Assembly (NCBI GenBank): GCA_965212145.1
Contig: CBDBUY010000004.1
Location: forward strand, 62,001-126,000
Source of the DNA: JAAEPI01 sp965212145
GTDB taxonomy: Bacteria > Bacteroidota > Bacteroidia > Cytophagales > Cyclobacteriaceae
Length of the DNA: 64,000 nucleotides
Direction of reading: 5' to 3'
The notes below the pieces were generated by a model. That model was not told the origin of the DNA. It searched no databases and was given only the letters and a program-made list of their open reading frames with translations. This document shows positions 1 through 9,960 of the stretch, piece by piece. The translations under genes and the position numbers were made by a program. Position 1 is the first letter of the stretch, and each line of letters begins with the position of its first letter.

Positions 1-171
1 GTTTGCTGACCATAGCTTCATCGCTTCATGCACAACCTCCAGGATCCAGGCATCGTAAAACTGGAGACATATAAGTGCGTATACATGCATTATTCTTCAA
101 TTGCTCGTGTGGTGTATCATGCCTGCATCATACTTAACCCTGTATGGGGCACGTTCCGACTTTCATCGTAC

Positions 172-700
172 CAGCGAGCCACGCGGGCCACTCGGGCACG
201 CCGAGTTCTCGTGGAAGGTCGGTCACTGGCTGCGCTTGCCCTAGCATTAATTGGGCGCTGTTTGTGCGAAGGCGAGAGCGTGTTAAAACACTGTAGGATG
301 CTGTAGGAACCCTTTCCCTCACATCAACGTGCGTCATGTGTCTACACATGTGTTTGCGCTGCCAGAAATTCGGTGGTGGGAGTGTTCATACCTTGCTCGA
401 GTTGACAGGCTTGACCCTCCTGGCAGGCTACTTCCTGTGCTGGCCTGCCAAGGCTTCGAGTCTCAGATCTCTGGCCAACTGCGGGGCTTTTCGGCGCTCA
501 GTCTGTGCTAAGCCGGAGCTAGGACTCCAAGCTCACCTCAACTACTCACTTAGTACAGTACTGGTTTTTGAGCAAATCGATCAGCGTTGCCAGGGGTTAG
601 CGGATAAAATCCTTGGTACAACTGACGCAGCACCAACCTTGCAGCCCACAGGCGCGCCGACTGCAATCTCAAAATCTAACTTGGCGCAAAACATTAGAAT
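172..700 (-). CDS. Partial multi-exon gene, unknown function (three exons)
   Basis: Three exon-like segments lie on the minus strand. Exon 638-700 (phase 0->0) follows an acceptor ending TTGCAG and encodes ILMFCAKLDFEIAVGAPVGC then K, with a GTTGGT donor. Exon 432-502 (0->2) follows an acceptor ending CACAG and begins TERRKAPQLARDLRLEALAG, with a GTAGCC donor; its incoming phase fits the exon before it. Exon 172-240 (1->1) begins QAQPVTDLPRELGVPEWPAW and ends at a GTACGA donor; its phase does not join directly to 432-502, so another exon would lie between them. I recognise no domain. These could be 3' exons of the phosphatase gene upstream or a separate gene. No stop codon or start is assigned. 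Confidence 0.5.
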
Positions 701-1067
701 CTGCAACTAATTACCGTTAGGCGTCTCTGGTGGATGCTCAATCAACCCTACCCCTCGACATTGCAGACTGCCTTCACATTGAATGCCAAAGGCCGTGAAT
801 TTCACGGGGCCTGTGGTGTTTGCGCCATTGAGGCAGCAGAGTGATTTGATTCCGCTCTTCCCAAGTGACTACATCCTCCACTCGGAAATTTCGGAGATTG
901 TTTTCAATACGGGCACATTTGCAAGAAGCAAATGAGAAGCGTGAACCAAAAGTTGCTGTTGCATCTTGCAAGCGAGTCCCCCATCCATGATTCGCCAGTG
1001 GGTACTCCGTTGGCACGTATACCGTATACCGCATAGGTGGCAGATGTTTGCAGGTTGATCCCTGTAC

Positions 1068-1141
1068 CCTCTCAAACCCTCCTGGGCGTGCCTCCTCTAA
1101 TGCCCGCTCTGTGACGCCGTGCTTCAGCAAGTGTCCGGCCA
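1068..1141 (-). CDS. Candidate exon downstream of the PP2C catalytic exons
   Basis: This 74-nt open segment (phase 1->0) follows an acceptor ending GAACAG and ends at a GTACAG donor. It encodes AGHLLKHGVTERALEEARPG followed by GFER, a helix-like peptide. In position it could supply the C-terminal helical part of the PP2C domain, which ends in a helix before the last strand, but no exon connecting it to 1,501 has been proven. Below it a frame stays open to about 774 (including a peptide ending VVTWEERNQITLLPQW), while a second frame at 885-985 is also open, so the exon structure from 774 to 1,067 is unresolved. Confidence 0.4.
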
Positions 1142-1500
1142 CTGTTCGGTCTGGCAGCCCGCGCGTGTATTAGACATGTTGTAGCTTGGGAAAACTGCGG
1201 CACGCTCAAAATTAGCTTTCTGGTATTTAGATGTATTTAGATTTCAGACCTCTGCCGCTCCAAGATTAGCACCATTCGCATCTTGCATGTGTGGTATCTC
1301 ACCATTCAAGGTTTTTTTGATGGAGCACATCTCATGCCAAGGATCCTGCCAGCTGGGCTTGTTAGAGGGGCTCTAGTCCAATTCGGACATATGCCATATC
1401 TGGACAGCAGGAGGGAGACTCAAGAAGTTGATCTGGGGCCCAAGGTTTCGCTGCTGGAGACTGACTCTGGAGCAACAAGCCAGGCAGACTCCCGCAAAAC

Positions 1501-3959
1501 TCGAACAGGCCATCGGTTCCTGGAAGCAAGCTGGGAAAGGACGGTGCAGCAATCAGGTCCTCCTCTCAGAGGCCTACTGCAAACGCTGCAACATCGCGCA
1601 GCGATGAGGTCATAATGCAATGCTCGGTCAACTGACCCCGCAGTCTATCTAGAGTGCCGCTGCAGTATCCTTGAACCTACAACATTGTGACATGTCGGCA
1701 TCTGAACCTGCTGCTGCCACCCTGATGCGCAACCACGCCTAAGATAAGAAGCGCTTCCGCGTCAGCCGGCAACTGATGAGAGACCACCTGGCCATGAGGC
1801 TCAGCACACAGCCTCCATCTTCTCCCGGGAGAGCAGGTACGAGGCTTGGCTAGGCCTGTGGCTCAGCGCTGATGCCACAATCACGGCCAATAGCCAAACC
1901 CAGCGAGCGAGTGAGCCTGGCAGCAAGGAGAAAGATCAGAGCATCTCTCAAAACGAACTGCAAGGCATGTCAGGGCTTCGCAAAGCCGGGGTGGCCGGGG
2001 ACAGACTCGCAAATGACCCTGGCCTTGGAAGATTACATGGGTCCATGTATAAGATTCATAGAGCTGCTCAAGCGAAACCGCCAAGTGCTGGGCGCGCTTG
2101 CCACCGCCCATGCAGATGTGCCCTCCGGCATCTTTGATCCGCTGGGCCTGTCATGTCCACAGTTGAGTCAACGGAGAGCCTCAGGCGGCCTCAGGTTGCA
2201 AGCCTCCCCTTCATCGTCCGGCCGGTGATCTTTCGTGAGTTCTTTGACCTTGTGAGAAACCACCGCGAGCAGAAAAGGACAGATTTCTCTTCAAGTCATG
2301 TCGGTGCCTGTGAGAAGGGACTGAGCTTGCGACTATGAAGCACTTGCCGCCATTTGCCGCGTCGGACAGCCGAGCCTTAAGTGTTGAAAAACAGCTAAGC
2401 CTGGATCTAGCCTGCAGCGTGCGAGGTCATGTCAGGTTCTGGCCAGGATCGCGCGAGAGTCACCCACGTGGGCAGTGTGCACCTCAACGCGCGGAGTTCT
2501 TTCATGCTTCCTGTATGAGTGCTGGGTTTTGTGATACTGGGTGTCCTCAGAAATGGTGAAATGGCCATCTCGCTGATAACGTGGCATAAAATGAGAGTTC
2601 ATGCCATCCGTCTATCCCCTCACGCTGCACTACTACTACTCTGAACCTCAGCTTTGCGCGGTGGTGCCAGCTGTCATCTTAGAAGACCTGGGCTGTTGAA
2701 GTGTGCTTACCAGTTGGAGCACAAGCTGGCACGGCTTCCAGAAGAAGACCAGCATGAACTACTCCCGAGCGTACATCCCCGCAGTATGTGTGGAGAAGCA
2801 AGCGACTTCTGCGTTCACGCGCATCCTCTGGGGGCACGGCTCTGTATCCTGACTTTGCGTGCCTGCCAAGTCATGAGCCGCTGGGTCTCTCTCTGTGTAG
2901 GAGAAACCCTGTTTTGAGGAGTCCTCGGCACTTAGTGTCCCTTGCAAGGGTGTCACAGGTCTGGTTCGAGCAGTCAGCAGCGCTCTAGCTGGAGGGGCCT
3001 CCCCGAAGCACTAGCGCAACGGTGGCAGTGGTCCCACTGCTGTACGCATCTGCCGGCACCTGCCTGACCACTTCAGTCAGTCAGTCAGTCAGTCAGTCAG
3101 TCATACGCCGGGCGGCGCGTGGACGGGCAAGAGCTGACCAACAGTGCGGTGCCAGACAACAGGATTTTGTACAAGTCTGGTGATGCCTGACCACTTAAGG
3201 AGCTGAAATTGGATACGGAAATCTAACGAAAACAACTTGACTTGAAGAAGCAACAATGCGTTTCCTCTTGGAAAGCTTCATGCTCTCGTGCCTGAGCATC
3301 TCCTGCTGAGCTTCGGAGAAAGCCGCTTTCAGAACCTTTTGGCACCATGGACCGCGATGCTTTTTTGCAGATGCAGACCGGGCTAGGATGCAGCAACCAT
3401 AAACAGAACGGCTGCAGGAGAAGACTGGAGCCTCTGGTGGGTTCACGAGAAGCTCTGGGTCTCCAAAGATTCGCTCAGGCAGGAAGCCTTGCACTCATCA
3501 GGCATAAATACACGCAAATAGCCAACGGAAATGCTTGCTTCCAATCTCGCGCCCAGAGAATTAGAACAAATCGCGGCTGTCGTGTCCTCGAGCTATCGCA
3601 GCACAACGATGTCCAGCGGGTCCATGGCCATCGAAAACGCCGTACAGCGCGACACTCCCTGGCGAATCGCAACTGCTGACGGGAACAGCCCAGACGCCCG
3701 GAAGCGCCAATTCTTGGCCTCAACAACAGCTTGGCCCGGCCTTGATCGCCCCACGAGCACATCGCCAGCCTCAGCTATTGGGGCTGCCTGCTTGATCAGT
3801 GCCGGTGCTCCTGTCGTCTACTGCCACCGCTGTTTCATGATTGGCCTGCCGTTGGCGGCCAATCCGTGCTCAGTTCTTTGACATGACAGCTGAAAAGTCA
3901 ACAGTGGCAAAATGTGCGACCAGGGGACACCAAATCGTCTTGATTCGGCACTGTTGGAT
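1501..3959 (-). CDS. PP2C-family serine/threonine protein phosphatase, 14 exons (partial)
   Basis: PP2C enzymes are metal-dependent Ser/Thr phosphatases. Exons in transcription order: 3931-3959, 3865-3889, 3587-3658, 3447-3487, 3255-3335, 3010-3059, 2444-2510, 2348-2375, 2204-2241, 2105-2147, 1996-2023, 1856-1916, 1739-1772, 1501-1519. Every junction keeps codon phase. Family motifs appear in the expected order: PNQDDL (N-terminal metal site region), ALYGVFDGHGPAGH (core metal-binding DGH), FLPERIFGDPELL then a helix, SGTTATVAL, VHTAHVGDSRAIL, LTKDHRPDDEGE, AQRIKDAGGHI, LTRSLG with GISAEPQ, and ALLILGTDGLFE. The usual SLGD reads SLGL here. Donors are GT, GC (for example GCAAGT after 2348) and GA (after 3865 and 3587). 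The start codon and the final C-terminal exon(s) are not placed. The layout GHG-P-x-GH resembles protist and plant PP2Cs rather than animal ones. The family assignment is firm; individual borders, especially the 19-nt exon 1501-1519, are less so. Confidence 0.93.
3074..3103. repeat. CAGT tetranucleotide microsatellite inside a PP2C intron
   Basis: About seven tandem CAGT units read on the plus strand. On the transcribed minus strand they are CTGA repeats ending 14 nt before the acceptor of the exon at 3010-3059. A 12-nt direct repeat, GCCTGACCACTT on the plus strand, flanks this region at 3062-3073 and 3185-3196, so the acceptor-proximal sequence occurs twice in the same intron. Confidence 0.95.
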
Positions 3960-4908
3960 CTACCCGATGTCCCCTCGCACAGACCTAGGCTCGATGAACT
4001 GGCAGATGCTCTGACTCGCTTACATCAGTGCCCATGAAGTTTGGAAAGAAACGCTCTGCACAACGGCCATTTTATGACAGGACATAACGGCTTGAATCTT
4101 ATAACGTGTCAGTAGAAGCTGTGGTCTGTGGACCCTACACAGGCAACACCACTGGCAACCAGACGGGACATCGCATCACCTCAACAAGCAAGAGCAGTGC
4201 TGTGGCACGTGTGACTTCGAAGTGTGTTCACGGGCCTGGGAAGCATGTCACCGTCTTCCTGAGCGTGTCTGCTGTCTCGTCGCCAGGGACCTGGCCCTGA
4301 ACCACGAACCTTGCTTTCAGCGAAAGCTGTACGTACCAGTGTTTCCTGCAACTCGGCTTAACCCTGATCACAGCAGATTGGTTTCAGACCTTCCTGTTAC
4401 ACACAATCAATACTGGCTATGGCGGCTTGAATTTCGATGTTGACTTACCAGTGAGAATCTCTGAGGCGGCAACTCCCACAGATGTTCAGAACTCGGCCAG
4501 CAGACACATGCTGATTTCGCGAAGCACCAATTGGAATTGATGTACTTTGCGTAAGTTCTTGGCTCTCATGCAGTTCACTGTGCATGACAGTGTGCGTGTG
4601 TGTCTGTGTCATCGAGAGATGCAGGCGTGCTCCAAGTTCCGGATGGCAGACTCCAATGCACAAACGTCTGCTTGGTGACAACAGGGATGTCCGGGCCCAG
4701 TGCTTCTCGTCATCTTTCTGCCCCTCAGCGAAATGTGGAGACCTCGATGCAAAAAAAAAAGCAAATCAGGGTGTAGGTATGCGTTCATGTGACAGACTTT
4801 GCTGTTCGATGCTCCACGTCAACCCAAGCACGATTGTGCTAACAAGACTAGACAACAACAGCCACATAATGTACCGCTCACACGCTTGCTAGGTCTTGCA
4901 AACCTCAC

Positions 4909-5223
4909 ATTGACTGGATGCAGAAAGACCGTTTGGTCCAAATATGAGGAGCGCGCAGAGGGGCTGAAGATTCTCCTAAAACAAGAAGCAGGGGGGCTGC
5001 GGGCCAACCAACGGGCGACAACATACGACGATGCATGTCGGCCTGCCTGTCGCAGGAGTCGCGAGTTGCTCGGCGTCGAGGCCTGCCACCGGTGCCTTTC
5101 CGGGATGAGGCCAGTGTGACTTACAGCGGCTCTCAGTGTTCTGGTAGTGCAAAATTCTGACATGTCAAAAACCACAAGCCTTGTGCTCTGTAGTATCCAC
5201 TCGGTCTGGTTCACCGTGAGAGC
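4909..5223 (-). CDS. Multi-exon gene fragment, unknown function (three exons)
   Basis: Exon 5125-5223 (0->0, 33 codons) has an acceptor ending CTGGCAG and a consensus GTAAGT donor; it includes ALTVNQTEWILQST and LVVFDMSEFCTTRTL. Exon 5047-5095 (0->1) follows in phase, encodes APVAGLDAEQLATPAT, and ends at a GC donor. Exon 4909-4975 has an excellent acceptor (TTCTTGTTTTAG) and a GTGAGG donor, but all three frames are open, so its peptide is uncertain; the phase from the previous exon gives one starting ESSAPLRAPHIW. Upstream, 5,224-5,330 carries a hydrophobic open frame that may be a membrane segment. No domain is recognised. It lies upstream of the PP2C exons on the same strand and may be a separate gene. 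Confidence 0.55.
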
Positions 5224-5479
5224 CTGCCAGGTGCCAACAAGCCCATGCTTGTGCCAACCACAGATGCCCATGCCACCAGCAACGTCACAGTCAAAGCACT
5301 GGGTACACAGAGCCGTAGATAAAGCGCAGCATTGACTTGGCATGCTTGGGCCTGACACAGCACGGACACTGTCACCCCCTGCAACATCACCGCCACCGCC
5401 GCCGCTGCCCTGAGAACTAGGAGGGTGCTACTAATCTTTTGCAGACTCCGAATATTGTGGGGCACCTTCAACCTGATCC

Positions 5480-6920
5480 TTGTTTGTGGTTCAATGGCAG
5501 CCAGCTGTGGTTGCGAAGAGAAGGAAACTTTGGCTGTTCTATAGCACCGAAGGCAAAAAATCCATCACCTTATATTGAGGACCTTAAACCTTGAATGCTT
5601 TGGCAGATGCAGACGTCACTCCAAAATGCCCTCCTGTGATTACTTGCGAAACGATTGCAAAATCTATGCAACTGCTTTGAATGTAGATGCAGAACCTACG
5701 TATGCCTCCAAAGCTTGTCGTGCTGAAACTCATGCGATTTCCGCGGCCTGATATTGCAAGTACCACATTACCGTTCTCTTATGTACTCCCTTGGGCGATA
5801 CCATAACCCTGTGGTGCGATTACAATCTCACCTGCGCAAGCGTCTAAAGTCTTGGGGTCCGTTCTTTTGCCACAGCCACAGGATCTTGATCCTAAAGTCC
5901 ATAAGCCTGACCACGTACCAGGTCTGCACCCTGTACCCTTAGGATCGAACTGGCTCGTGCGCTTCCTGAGCTTGGGTTTGCCGAGATCTCTCCTCAAGGA
6001 ATTCCTCGGCCTGGCAGCAAAGGGTGTAGCGCATTGGTGCAAATCAGCTGATTGAGTTGAAGCTCTGGATACGTTCACGGGGGCGGACGGCCACACACGC
6101 CAACGCTCTCTCTTCGCCTGTTATTTGCTGGAAAGAATTCAATTTGCACAGAGCCAAAATCAAAAAATCAGGAAATGCCCGCACCCTCCACCACAATCCA
6201 CTTTGCCCTCTGCCACAGCACTCTTACTCAGTGTTACTCTGGTTTACGAGTTGTCTGACATGAGCGGAAACCCTGCTACCACCACGCGTTTGTTGCGTAC
6301 ACCGGCGAGGTTAAGATTCGCAGCCCACTCCCATCTATTTCGTGTTCTTTTTCGCGGCTCGAAACCACAGCCACGTGCTAATATCGAAGCCGAACCATTC
6401 GCACCACAAAAAGCTCATAAAGTGAAAATTGTCAAGGTGTTCCTTGCGGGGACGGTGATTTGTGCAGCTATGCAAGTGCCAGCTTGAGGTTTGGGGCCAG
6501 GTGCTCTTCGCCTGCTGGCAGGGAGCATTAGGGAGTCCCAACAGCTGCCGCAATATACGAGAACCAGAACCCCATCGACATTCAATTTTCCCGGCACCAG
6601 AGCCTCCTCTGGAATCGACATACTTGTGATGTGGTTGCCATTCAGCAACCGCGGGTGCACAGCCTGCCACAATTCAAGCTAGCAACAGCAATGCTGTGTT
6701 CATTGCAATGTAGTGCTCCGCAACTCCTCTTCATGCACCGAGTTTGACTACTGACTTTGGTAGTGCGAGCAAGTTGTTTACTACAGCTGCCTTGAAGCTA
6801 AATACAGAAGTGCAATGGCTTTGGGCACCTTACAGTCACGATCCATGTCTCATGGCAGAGCAATCCCCACGGAATCCTTGTCGTGCCTGTCTAATCCCTT
6901 GTTTCGCCATACACTTACCA
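5480..6920. other. No supported gene
   Basis: Short open frames occur on both strands, but I found no chain with splice sites and matching phase. There is no strong repeat. It may be intron or intergenic sequence, or hold exons too short to prove by eye. Confidence 0.4.
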
Positions 6921-6932
6921 CAGACAAAGGGT

Positions 6933-7216
6933 AGATCCCAAAATTATGAACCCCTTTTGGCTATAGATTATATTAAGGCACCTAACATTTAGGGGTACCA
7001 AAATTGGACCCTAATTTTGGGAACGACCTAAAAGAGCAAGCACCTCGGGTAGCGCCGCGTGCGGTTCTTCCACATGCTCCGGTACCCGTGGCGCAGCCGC
7101 TGGGGTTCGTGGCGATGGTCTCTTTGCCTCGGAAAAATACCATGAGAATATCTGTATATAGGGTTATATAGGATTGTATGGGGATAATGGAAAAGAAAAT
7201 GGAAACTACTATATGA
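6933..7216. repeat. Dispersed repeat copies (two families)
   Basis: The first part (about 6,933-7,030) has paired CCAAAATT and AATTTTGG blocks next to GGGGTACC, loosely like the GGGGTCCCC repeat at 33.5 and 38 kb. The second part (7,150-7,216) contains TATATAGGG followed by GGGATAATGGAAAAGAAAAT and GGAAACTACTATA, matching the array at 55 kb and the copies at 30.9 kb almost base for base. The region is AT-richer than its surroundings. Confidence 0.6.
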
Positions 7217-7259
7217 TGAGCCCAATGTAATGTCAATGGCTATACTAAGGAAGGTTACA

Positions 7260-8960
7260 ATTAGAAACAAACTGATAAGTAGCCGCCAGATGGAGATGAT
7301 GGCAAGAACGGCAAAATCTTTTGCCGCAAGCTGGTCAAGACCTGACGCTTTGCGTCAGAAGCCTGATGCTGAGACTCAGGCAATGTAGTCCTCCAAGGCT
7401 CTTGAGGTTGTCTGAGCCTCGCAAGGTCCAAAAAGAATCGTAGGGACACCTACTGTCCGAGTCATGGCAACAGCGCCACCTGTCTTACCGTCGCAACTGA
7501 GCAAAGGATGGACAGAGGCAGAAGAAGACATCAAATCGAAGACACGATGTCTTCAGCAGGCCCCGAGAAGGCCTGATTTCCATGGCACAAGATGCAGAGA
7601 CCGGTCACACGGGGCCTCTGCAAGCTGCCGCTGCAACTTGCCAGCGAACACTTCAAACTCCTGTGAGGGCAACAGGCAAGTCAAAGCATGATCATCAAAC
7701 AACACGAATGGAACCAATGAAAAACAAGAATCGTAACAACCACGACAAACGGTCGTCGTTCGGGTCCCTGAACGCACAGCCGCGTTCTGCGAGTGTTCTC
7801 GAAAAGCCTACGGCTTATCTACCTGCTTCTTATCGATGAGAGTCTCATGTACTTCACGTGGCAGGACTGAAGTCGAGAAGACGGGGATCGCTGCTGCGGA
7901 GACTTGGGCAGCCACCAGCCTTGGAGACCGGAGATGCATTTTGCTGCGGCCAGCGCAAGGCCTGCATCCGTGTGAAATCTGCAGCAGAAAGCGCAGCATC
8001 ATTGTGGCACCGAGTGAACCTATCCTTCAGTAGAGAAGCCAGTATACCAAAATGATGTAGCTTCATGCAGCTATGGCACAAGCAACAGCAGGAATGATGT
8101 TAAGTACAACCGACAAGGTCAGTTCACCTTTACAATGATTGAGGACAATCATCAAGACAACAAGCAACACTACAACTAACCCAACCTCCGTCTGCAGCTC
8201 CAGTGCCCTCTGCGCCTTTGACAGGTAGAGTTGCTTGACTCAAGACCTTGTCCCCTTGGTTTGGGGGACTGGGTTTGGGGGCAATTGGGGTACATTGGGG
8301 CTGAGCACCCAAGAAAGGGACCTGACACCGGGGACTGTGATGCTTTGGAACCCTGCATCATGTGCCTGGAATAATGGACCTGTTGCATCCAGGCTGTCAA
8401 AAACCCTAATGAGCTCCAACCAGGCGCTGCCACACTTATAGATTTTTTGTCAACGACTTCTCGGGCCTATCAACCCCTTGTTGATCCTGTTTCCTCGCAA
8501 GGTTGGGAAAAGAAAACCAGAGCCAGATGCAAATCACGCCTCTCCCAAAGCCTGCGACAGCCGCAAAAGGCCAGCCATGTGTTCCACCTCATGAAAACAC
8601 AATTTTGTCATGCACCAAAAAAGTTGAAAATGAACTTGCAGCGGCGGTTGCTAGCGTGAGTTTGCATGTGACCCGCACAATCACTGCACACAGGCTGCAC
8701 CTCATCAAACTGTTCCAAAACCAGTCCGAAAACGGTGCCTGTACCCATAGTGAGGAGGCGCCATGGATTGATGCACTCTTCAATCTGAGGCCTGAGCTGA
8801 GGTGCCGCTGATGTTGCTAGTTGACTCTGGCGGCCGCCGTGTGTGGTCCAGACTCGTTGTACCTGTCACTCAAACACTCCAAGAGGCAGTGGCTACGCAG
8901 ACCATCTGAAACAAATGAGGCAGGGTCTTATGGGTATCTGGGTGGGTATACATAGGGTTC
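7260..8960. other. No supported gene
   Basis: Only short open frames are visible on either strand. Sequences such as GGTTTGGGGGACTGGGTTTGG near 8,260-8,300 are G-rich on the plus strand. No exon chain could be established. Confidence 0.35.
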
Positions 8961-8979
8961 CTTATAAATATTGGTGAGC

Positions 8980-9019
8980 ATATATATATATATATGTATA
9001 TGTATATATATATATAGAT
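8980..9019. repeat. AT dinucleotide microsatellite
   Basis: About 40 bases of alternating A and T, interrupted by two G residues (TATATGTATATGTATATA), directly followed by AGATAGGG. It is a simple repeat with no coding content. Confidence 0.95.
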
Positions 9020-9540
9020 AGGGTGTGCGAATTTGGAGACCATAGATAAGTTCCATAGGTCATATACCACGTTCCTGGATGTTTTCATTAGGAGCTGAAC
9101 TATTTCGCCATGACATCAAGCCGACGAACAACCTAAATTTTGAGTCCGCAGCCCCACACCCTATTCAACCTCAACACCAAATGTCTACACTTCAAGCGTT
9201 ATGTCCTAAACGCCTGCTTTCTCTGGAAGCATTGCCAAGGCAACAAATGCTGTACCACTCCATCCAACAGCTTCTTGCAACAGCACCTGCACCCAGCTGC
9301 ACATGGTTCGGAGTAAGGAAGGAGGCTCTCCCACGAGGATTTGTCAGGAATGCAAAGAAGTCTGTTCGCCCTGTGGCACTCGGAGGCCCAGACTTCAGCC
9401 GTGGACGCTGCACCTTGCCAAGGCGAGTCGCGTGCTGCCACACCCACAGTTCCGACTACGCAAGGGCCTCACTGTGCTACAGAGGACAACAAACAACAGC
9501 TGCCAGAGCTCAACATACTCTTCAAGCTGAGCTCAGATCA

Positions 9541-9960
9541 AGTGAAACTTCGAACTAACCGGGGCCTTTTGCGGCATCTGACGAGAGGAGCGAGTGGCCG
9601 TTGGATACCTGCTGTCTTGATGCATGTGACATGGATGCCTTGAGGAGGCCCGAGGCTAGCAGTGGAGATCTCAGCTAAAAGTGCTGAATCATACTCGCTA
9701 GAGACTCCGACACAAGGATTCCAATGCACGCGATACTTGCAGCCCGCACCCAGCTGACTGTCGAGCACGAGCGGAGAGCGAGACATGTCCTCCTCACGCT
9801 GGTCTGCTGCGCTTCGCATGTCTGCTGACAGGAGGCTTTCTGCATCTACCACCTTTGATTGAAGTTCCAAGCGTCCTCCATCTGTGCTAAGGCGAGCAGC
9901 AGCTCGATCCGCAGTGCGCAAGTGCGGGTCCTTTGGCCGAGCGCGCAGTAACTTGTTCAA
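9541..9960 (-). CDS. Long open frame, probable exon(s), unknown function
   Basis: The minus strand is open for about 140 codons, long for this window. A well-bounded exon within it is 9853-9930 (0->0, 26 codons): the acceptor ends GGCCAAAG, the peptide begins DPHLRTADRAAARLSTDGGR, and the donor is GTGGTA. The frame continues with VVDAESLLSADMRSAADQRE and further on with LVLDSQLGAGCKYRVHW, so it may instead be one large exon. No domain is recognised. Composition (many A, R, D, L) is protein-like. Confidence 0.5.

Noticed and set aside
1872..2228. Plus-strand open frame containing LALEDYMGPCIRFIELLKRN
   Set aside because: It lies opposite the PP2C exons, whose motif order and phase fix the coding strand as minus.
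3733..3769. Open segment AGDVLVGRSRPGQ, first taken as the PP2C N-terminal exon
   Set aside because: The exons at 3931-3959 (PNQDDL) and 3865-3889 join to 3587 in phase and fit the family better, leaving this segment inside an intron.
4301..4540. Plus-strand open stretch of 79 codons (YGGLNFDVDLPVRISEAATP)
   Set aside because: No start codon, splice sites or neighbours to support it; treated as a chance open frame.
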